Assembly (NCBI GenBank): GCA_039798005.1
Contig: JBDKGV010000126.1
Coordinates: 1-9,804, forward strand
Direction: 5' to 3'
Length of the DNA: 9,804 nucleotides
Source of the DNA: JBDKGV01 sp039798005
GTDB lineage: Bacteria > Fibrobacterota > Fibrobacteria > UBA5070
Shown piece after piece: positions 6,601 to 9,804 of this stretch. A model generated the notes under the pieces. That model was not told the origin of the DNA. It saw only the letters and a list, made by a program, of their open reading frames with translations, and did not search any database. Position numbers and translations under genes: made by a program. Each line of letters starts with the position of its first letter. Positions within the stretch are counted from its first letter, which is position 1.

Positions 6601-7000
6601 CCAGAGCACCCACCTCGTGTGCTTGGACTCTGAGGGCCGGAACCGGATCGCGGAGAAGAATCAGATCCTGGAGCTCTTGAGCGAGAATCGCGATGCGGAC
6701 CGATGGGTGTCCGAGGCGATCGATGTACGGCAACCGGAAGCGTTGGGCGCCCTACGCCTTCGCGTAGAGACTTGGCTGGAAAGCCAGAGGGTAGAGAAGG
6801 GCGAAGACGGAGCGGTGACGGCCGGCAAGGAGGCTAAGGCGGCCCTCAAGAAGATGCTGACAGGATCTGTCAAAAAGCGCGCAGCAGCTGCGGATGCGGC
6901 GACAGGGAACTTCCTCCCGCAGAACCTGGACTTGGTCGCTTGGATGGTATTGGATGCGGCACTTCCCGTTGCCGCTGGAAACGGAGATGATGCATGCTGA
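3620..7000 (+). CDS. PLD-nuclease / SNF2-type (RapA-like) helicase fusion, defence-related
   Basis: A 1126-residue cytoplasmic protein predicted to move along DNA using ATP and to cut it. Residues 1-180 form a phospholipase-D-type nuclease domain with one HxK motif (H114-A-K116) and the paired G133-S-A-N136 plus E139, as in single-motif PLD nucleases that dimerise. Helicase lobe 1 (about 250-450) has the YPFQQAGV Q-motif, Walker A GLGKT (K285), DESH (370-373) and SAT (403-405). A middle insertion carries KRLESS (570-575), seen in RapA-like proteins. Lobe 2 (about 695-870) has RILIFTAY (699-706), ATDVLSEG (806-813) and QRFGRIDR (836-843). The remaining 250 residues are a C-terminal domain I cannot name. 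The start at 3620 gives the common MIVDN opening. Its end overlaps the methyltransferase start by 7 bases, so the two are one operon. The most likely role is the effector of a restriction-like system. Confidence 0.92.
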   Translation: MIVDNKTAGKKKVHQHLAAMLEAGTLDLVSGYFTIGALVWLARECAGKIRNTRMVLGDLAVSEKTEDNAALLDLFHTSISWEDAFGLAGIAQEAVAFLETQEVQIRTTRPDFCHAKLFHHRSEREYGGFYVTGSANLTEAGLGLLEDRGNWELNLLGQGSEENFKAIGNWFASLWDDPRTRTEIVEGGAMITTKDFFIGKIRSLFARYTPREVYLRMLAELYPQTRNESDASYVRLMERLEHSRIWKDLYPFQQAGVIDLVQKMERTQGASHGGAILADAVGLGKTWSALAVIKYYQLQGRRCLLLCPKKLDRNWMRYRKGQGSRFERDSFDYDVRYHTSLKEDLFDMGPSGEVPLRTWQGDQPILVVVDESHNFRNDRGERYEFLMNRILRENRDVRVLLLSATPLNTDIKDVRNQLKLLVRGADDGFAESLGITRLEEPFRQASRVFREWAKEPDDSKRNLRALKEKIPEAVKELFDKVVVARNRGIVVRHDTSLSFPKHTPPQNLFVALPGIGKYKGIQAILEQLPRIFPAYSQAWYARPAQQEDRFGDDATRSFFLTKLLHVLLAKRLESSWTSFRSTVEALARVHVQVQKGLQAWNAAQRKAKSKVIYAGPTMEFDEEAEEIVLPESIDFAEIANFKRIKEFERDLDAACYKLTEMLKALDVFEKNVTQDSSADPKLKALQDLVAEKSTMPNPRILIFTAYADTARYLYEKLKSDCPHLAMVTGQDAQANDGRPILRSADPILDRFAPRTKLYREKDWPEFDLEHPDRHAPGRYEAWKEWVQKKDTATAWKLSAPIDVLIATDVLSEGQNLQDCDLVVNYDIHWNPVRLVQRFGRIDRLESPNEEIGMVNFWPSKDVEEYLQLKIRVESRMIAGGLVDQEALATSEEMRERATDEEADQKSLERYLRQLEHSPEELRTDGLDMTDLANDDRFRAELLDEIKKRAGALNRIPRGVYSGFTYTLDGQGPWLVALLGFPRRSAHDARTGKPYQSTHLVCLDSEGRNRIAEKNQILELLSENRDADRWVSEAIDVRQPEALGALRLRVETWLESQRVEKGEDGAVTAGKEAKAALKKMLTGSVKKRAAAADAATGNFLPQNLDLVAWMVLDAALPVAAGNGDDAC
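6983..6986 (+). promoter_or_regulatory. Ribosome binding site deciding the methyltransferase start
   Basis: GGAG lies inside the last codons of the helicase gene, 7 bases before ATG 6994, ideal spacing. It supports this start over any later one and shows that the methyltransferase is translated from the same transcript with tight coupling to the helicase stop (6998-7000). Confidence 0.65.
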
Positions 7001-9804
7001 CGAAAGAGAGCCTGATCCCCCTGCATTTGGAAAACCTGGGGAAGGGCGCCTTCGAGTTCGTCGGGAAGCAGCTTGGCTTCGAGTCGCTGCTGCATCCGCT
7101 GGACCCGGCTTTCCCTCCTTTCCCTTCCGAGGAGCTCGGACTTGCCGAGAGCGAGGTGAAGTCGCTTTGGGTGGTGGGAAGCCTCGATGCCGAGGAGGTC
7201 CGCGATCGCTTCGGCAGCCGTTACGAGGCCACGCCGGAACGCGGTCTGGACCTGGACCGCTGGCAGGGACTCCTCCTGGTGGCGGTGGATTTGCCGGAAT
7301 CCGTCAAAGCAACGAGGACAGTCCTTTCCGGACTCCTGCGGAAGATGAACCGCAAGGCCGAAGGAATCCCCGTGATCGGCCTCTTCCGTTCCGCCGATGG
7401 ACAGGAATTGTCCATCGGCGCCATCGAGCGCGGGGCGCGACTTCGCCATGGCGTCGGGGATCGTCTGGGCAAGGTCTCGCTCCTGCGCGGCATCCGACTG
7501 AAGGAATCCGTTCACCAGGGGCACTTGCGGATCCTGGAGCGGATGCACCTAACCACGGCCCAACGGCAGAAGATGACCTCGGTCGGGGACCTGGAGAAGC
7601 ACTGGCGCGAGGTATTCAATGTCCAGGTCCTGAACAAGGAGTTCTACGAGCAGCTTTTCAACTGGTATCTGTGGGCGAAAGACCAGGTGAAGTTCCCGAT
7701 GCCCAAGGACAGCGGGATCACGGACGCCGAAAATGCCGAACGCGCCACGATCCGCTTGGTGACGCGGCTCCTGTTCACCTGGTTCCTGCGGGCGCGCCAC
7801 CTCGTGCCTCCCGCCCTATTCGACAAGGACGCACTGGGTGGCTTGCTCAAGGGATTCGATCCGGAAGGGCAATGCGGGGTCTATTACAACGCGGTGTTGC
7901 AGAACTTCTTCTTCGCCTGCCTGAATGCTCCGTGGCGTGCCCGGAGCTTCCTGCCGGACGGTGCGCTCAGCGGCTACAATAACGCCTACCTCGATCACAC
8001 CAAGCTGCGCGGCCGTGAACTGTTCCGGCAGCCGGAAGCGTTTCTGGCCCACCTGCAGAATGTGCCGGAGCTCAATGCCGGACTCTTCGAGTGCTTGGAT
8101 CTTCGATTGCGGCGCGGCGGCGAGAACCTGCCCGAGGAACGGTGGGACGGCTTTTCGTCCAAGCCAAGCAAGCGCGCCCTGGTACCCGATTGCATCCTGT
8201 GGGGGCAGGAGCGAGAAGCGGATGTGTCCGGGAAACTCGATGGCACCGTGCGTGTGCGGGTCAAGGGTCTGATCCCGATCCTGGAGAGCTTCCTCTTCAC
8301 GGTCGAGGAAAATACCCCTGACGAGGAGGACGCGGCGCTGGATCCGGAACTGTTGGGAAGGGTCTTCGAGAACCTTTTGGCGGCAGTGAATCCTGAAACC
8401 AGCGATGTCGCACGCAAGACGACTGGCTCGTTCTATACGCCGCGAGAAGTGGTTCATTTCATGGCTGACCAGGCGCTCCGCAGTCACTTGGCGCGAGGCC
8501 TCGATCCGGACCGGCACGAAGAGCTTAAGCTGCTTTTTTCCGGAACCAATCCCTTCGATGCCGTGATTTCGAAGAGGCTGGTCCAGTCTCTGTCTCTTTG
8601 CCGTATTCTCGACCCGGCCTGTGGTTCGGGTGCTTTCCCGATGGGAGTACTGGAACGTATGGTCGCGCTCCTGCGGGTGCTCGATCCGGGAAATCGATTC
8701 TGGAAGGAAGAGCAGTTGGCGATGGCCAATGCCGACTTGGGGGCCGCCCGGAAGTTCCAGGACCAGTCGTTGCGAGAAAACGCGGTGGAAGCAGCCCAGC
8801 GAAGGATCGAAGGGATCGAGGCTTCCTTTGGGAAGATTGGTTACGAGGAGGACTACACTCGCAAGCTCTACCTCATCGAGAACTGCATCCACGGCGTGGA
8901 TATCCAGCCGACGGCGGTGCAGATCACTCTCTTGCGTTTCTTCCTGACCCTGCTCATCGACCAGCGTGTGGACCACGAAGCGGAGAACCAAGGGTTGGCG
9001 CTTCTTCCCAATCTTGGGACAAAATTTGTCGTGGCCAACTCTTTGGTTTCCCTGGAAAAGCACGAGGCGAACATTCCTCACCACAGGGTCGAGGAGATCA
9101 AGGACGAATTGCGCGAAGTACGGCGCGAGCGCTTTTATGCGCATGGATGGGATGAAAAGAAACGGGTGAATGATCGCGAGGACGATCTGAGAACCGAACT
9201 GGTACGTCTCCTGCGCGACGATGGAATGCCAGTGGAGGATGCGAAGCATCTTGCAACCTGGAGCCCGCAGGATACGCAAAGATCGGCAGGATTCTTCGAT
9301 CCCGACATCATGTTCGGGTTGCGTGAACGCTTCGATGTGGTGATCGGCAATCCCCCCTACGTGCGGCAGGAACGGATCACGGAGATCAAGCCGATCCTCA
9401 AAGAACGCTATGAGTGCTTCACTGGATTGGCCGACCTGTTTGTGTACTTCTACGAGCGGGCGGTGAAGCTGCTGCGACCCGATGGTTCCTTGGTCTACAT
9501 CACCTCGAACAAGTACTACAAGGCCAAGTACGGTGAAAAACTGAGGAAGTTCCTGACGCGGGAGCTGACCTTGGATCATCTGATTGACTTTGCCGATGCG
9601 CCGGTCTTCGAGGCCATTGCGTATGCCAGTATCCTGTCGGGAACCCGTCGTCGTCCCCATCGTGACCACTCGTTGCGCTATTTGAAATGGCTGGAAACTG
9701 ATGCGGAGAGCTTTGCCCAGCTTCCTGTTGTGGCAGAATCCCAAAGTGCCCCGATTGCCCAGAGCCAGTTGTCTGCCGATGGCTGGTCGCTGGAAAGCTC
9801 TGAC
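6994..9804 (+). CDS. Eco57I-type N6-adenine DNA methyltransferase (type IIG-like), 3' end beyond window
   Basis: Predicted to transfer a methyl group from S-adenosylmethionine to adenine in a specific DNA site. The frame is open for 937 codons and has no stop before the window ends. Residues 1-200 (LDAEEVRDRF, RWQGLLLVAVDLPE, IPVIGLFRSADG) are an N-terminal domain shared by large Eco57I-like proteins. Next comes a helical stretch with YEQLFNWYLWAKDQ and TRLLFTWFLRARHL. The methylase core has TTGSFYTPREV (476-486), motif I DPACGSGAF (540-548), motif IV NPPY (786-789) and the downstream ADLFVYFYERAVKLL block. The target-recognition part is expected after the window edge. I see no clear PD-(D/E)XK nuclease motif, so cutting may rest with the PLD-helicase partner; a degenerate nuclease in the N-terminal domain is not excluded. 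BREX PglX is an alternative relative, but its usual neighbours are not seen here. Confidence 0.93.
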   Translation, partial: MLTKESLIPLHLENLGKGAFEFVGKQLGFESLLHPLDPAFPPFPSEELGLAESEVKSLWVVGSLDAEEVRDRFGSRYEATPERGLDLDRWQGLLLVAVDLPESVKATRTVLSGLLRKMNRKAEGIPVIGLFRSADGQELSIGAIERGARLRHGVGDRLGKVSLLRGIRLKESVHQGHLRILERMHLTTAQRQKMTSVGDLEKHWREVFNVQVLNKEFYEQLFNWYLWAKDQVKFPMPKDSGITDAENAERATIRLVTRLLFTWFLRARHLVPPALFDKDALGGLLKGFDPEGQCGVYYNAVLQNFFFACLNAPWRARSFLPDGALSGYNNAYLDHTKLRGRELFRQPEAFLAHLQNVPELNAGLFECLDLRLRRGGENLPEERWDGFSSKPSKRALVPDCILWGQEREADVSGKLDGTVRVRVKGLIPILESFLFTVEENTPDEEDAALDPELLGRVFENLLAAVNPETSDVARKTTGSFYTPREVVHFMADQALRSHLARGLDPDRHEELKLLFSGTNPFDAVISKRLVQSLSLCRILDPACGSGAFPMGVLERMVALLRVLDPGNRFWKEEQLAMANADLGAARKFQDQSLRENAVEAAQRRIEGIEASFGKIGYEEDYTRKLYLIENCIHGVDIQPTAVQITLLRFFLTLLIDQRVDHEAENQGLALLPNLGTKFVVANSLVSLEKHEANIPHHRVEEIKDELREVRRERFYAHGWDEKKRVNDREDDLRTELVRLLRDDGMPVEDAKHLATWSPQDTQRSAGFFDPDIMFGLRERFDVVIGNPPYVRQERITEIKPILKERYECFTGLADLFVYFYERAVKLLRPDGSLVYITSNKYYKAKYGEKLRKFLTRELTLDHLIDFADAPVFEAIAYASILSGTRRRPHRDHSLRYLKWLETDAESFAQLPVVAESQSAPIAQSQLSADGWSLESSD

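Noticed and set aside
7816..9744. Very long minus-strand open frame (642 codons) opposite the methyltransferase
   Set aside because: The plus strand holds methylase motifs (DPACGSGAF, NPPY). The antisense frame is a shadow caused by GC-rich codon use and shows no family motifs.
3620..9804. Calling the pair DISARM (drmD-drmMI) or BREX outright
   Set aside because: The helicase carries an N-terminal PLD domain not expected for DrmD, and no drmA, drmB, brxC or pglZ is visible. The downstream genes are outside the window.

Overview
The window reads as chromosomal DNA of a Gram-negative-type bacterium with GC-rich genes. The evidence is an exported cell-wall amidase, an IHF/HU protein and SmpB on the left, consensus sigma-70-like promoters, and Shine-Dalgarno sequences. 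The genes alone do not fix the phylum.

Left block (1-1630, minus strand): a tight housekeeping operon in the order IHF/HU-like DNA-bending protein, SmpB (trans-translation), then a periplasmic N-acetylmuramoyl-L-alanine amidase that runs off the left edge. Both junctions are 4-base ATGA overlaps, so translation is probably coupled. A promoter with 17-base spacing lies just upstream of the first gene.

Middle block (1631-2506): no convincing gene. It holds a short dyad/palindrome cluster, an array of 42-bp tandem repeats (five full copies plus partial ends, 1763-1996), and an AT-rich stretch (39% GC over 2101-2280, against 63% in a sampled 60-base line of the helicase gene). It ends in a near-consensus promoter (TTGACA, 17 bases, TATATT) pointing right.

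Small-gene block (2507-3073, plus strand): one 124-residue coiled-coil protein of unknown function after a roughly 135-base leader, then a hairpin directly at the stop codon and a stronger terminator further on.

Right block (3072-9804): a defence-type locus. An XRE-family regulator (minus strand) is divergent from a two-gene unit on the plus strand. The first gene encodes a 1126-residue protein joining an N-terminal phospholipase-D-type nuclease domain to a RapA/HepA-like SNF2 helicase. The second, overlapping by 7 bases, encodes a large Eco57I-type N6-adenine DNA methyltransferase cut off by the right edge after 937 codons. The likely logic is restriction-modification: the methyltransferase marks host DNA, the PLD-helicase translocates on and cuts unmarked DNA, and the XRE protein controls the locus through dyads in the divergent intergenic region. 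A 10-codon leader ORF with a good ribosome site ends on the helicase start codon (ATGA) and may set its translation rate. The module resembles DISARM and type I/III/ISP systems in parts list but matches none of them from what is visible.
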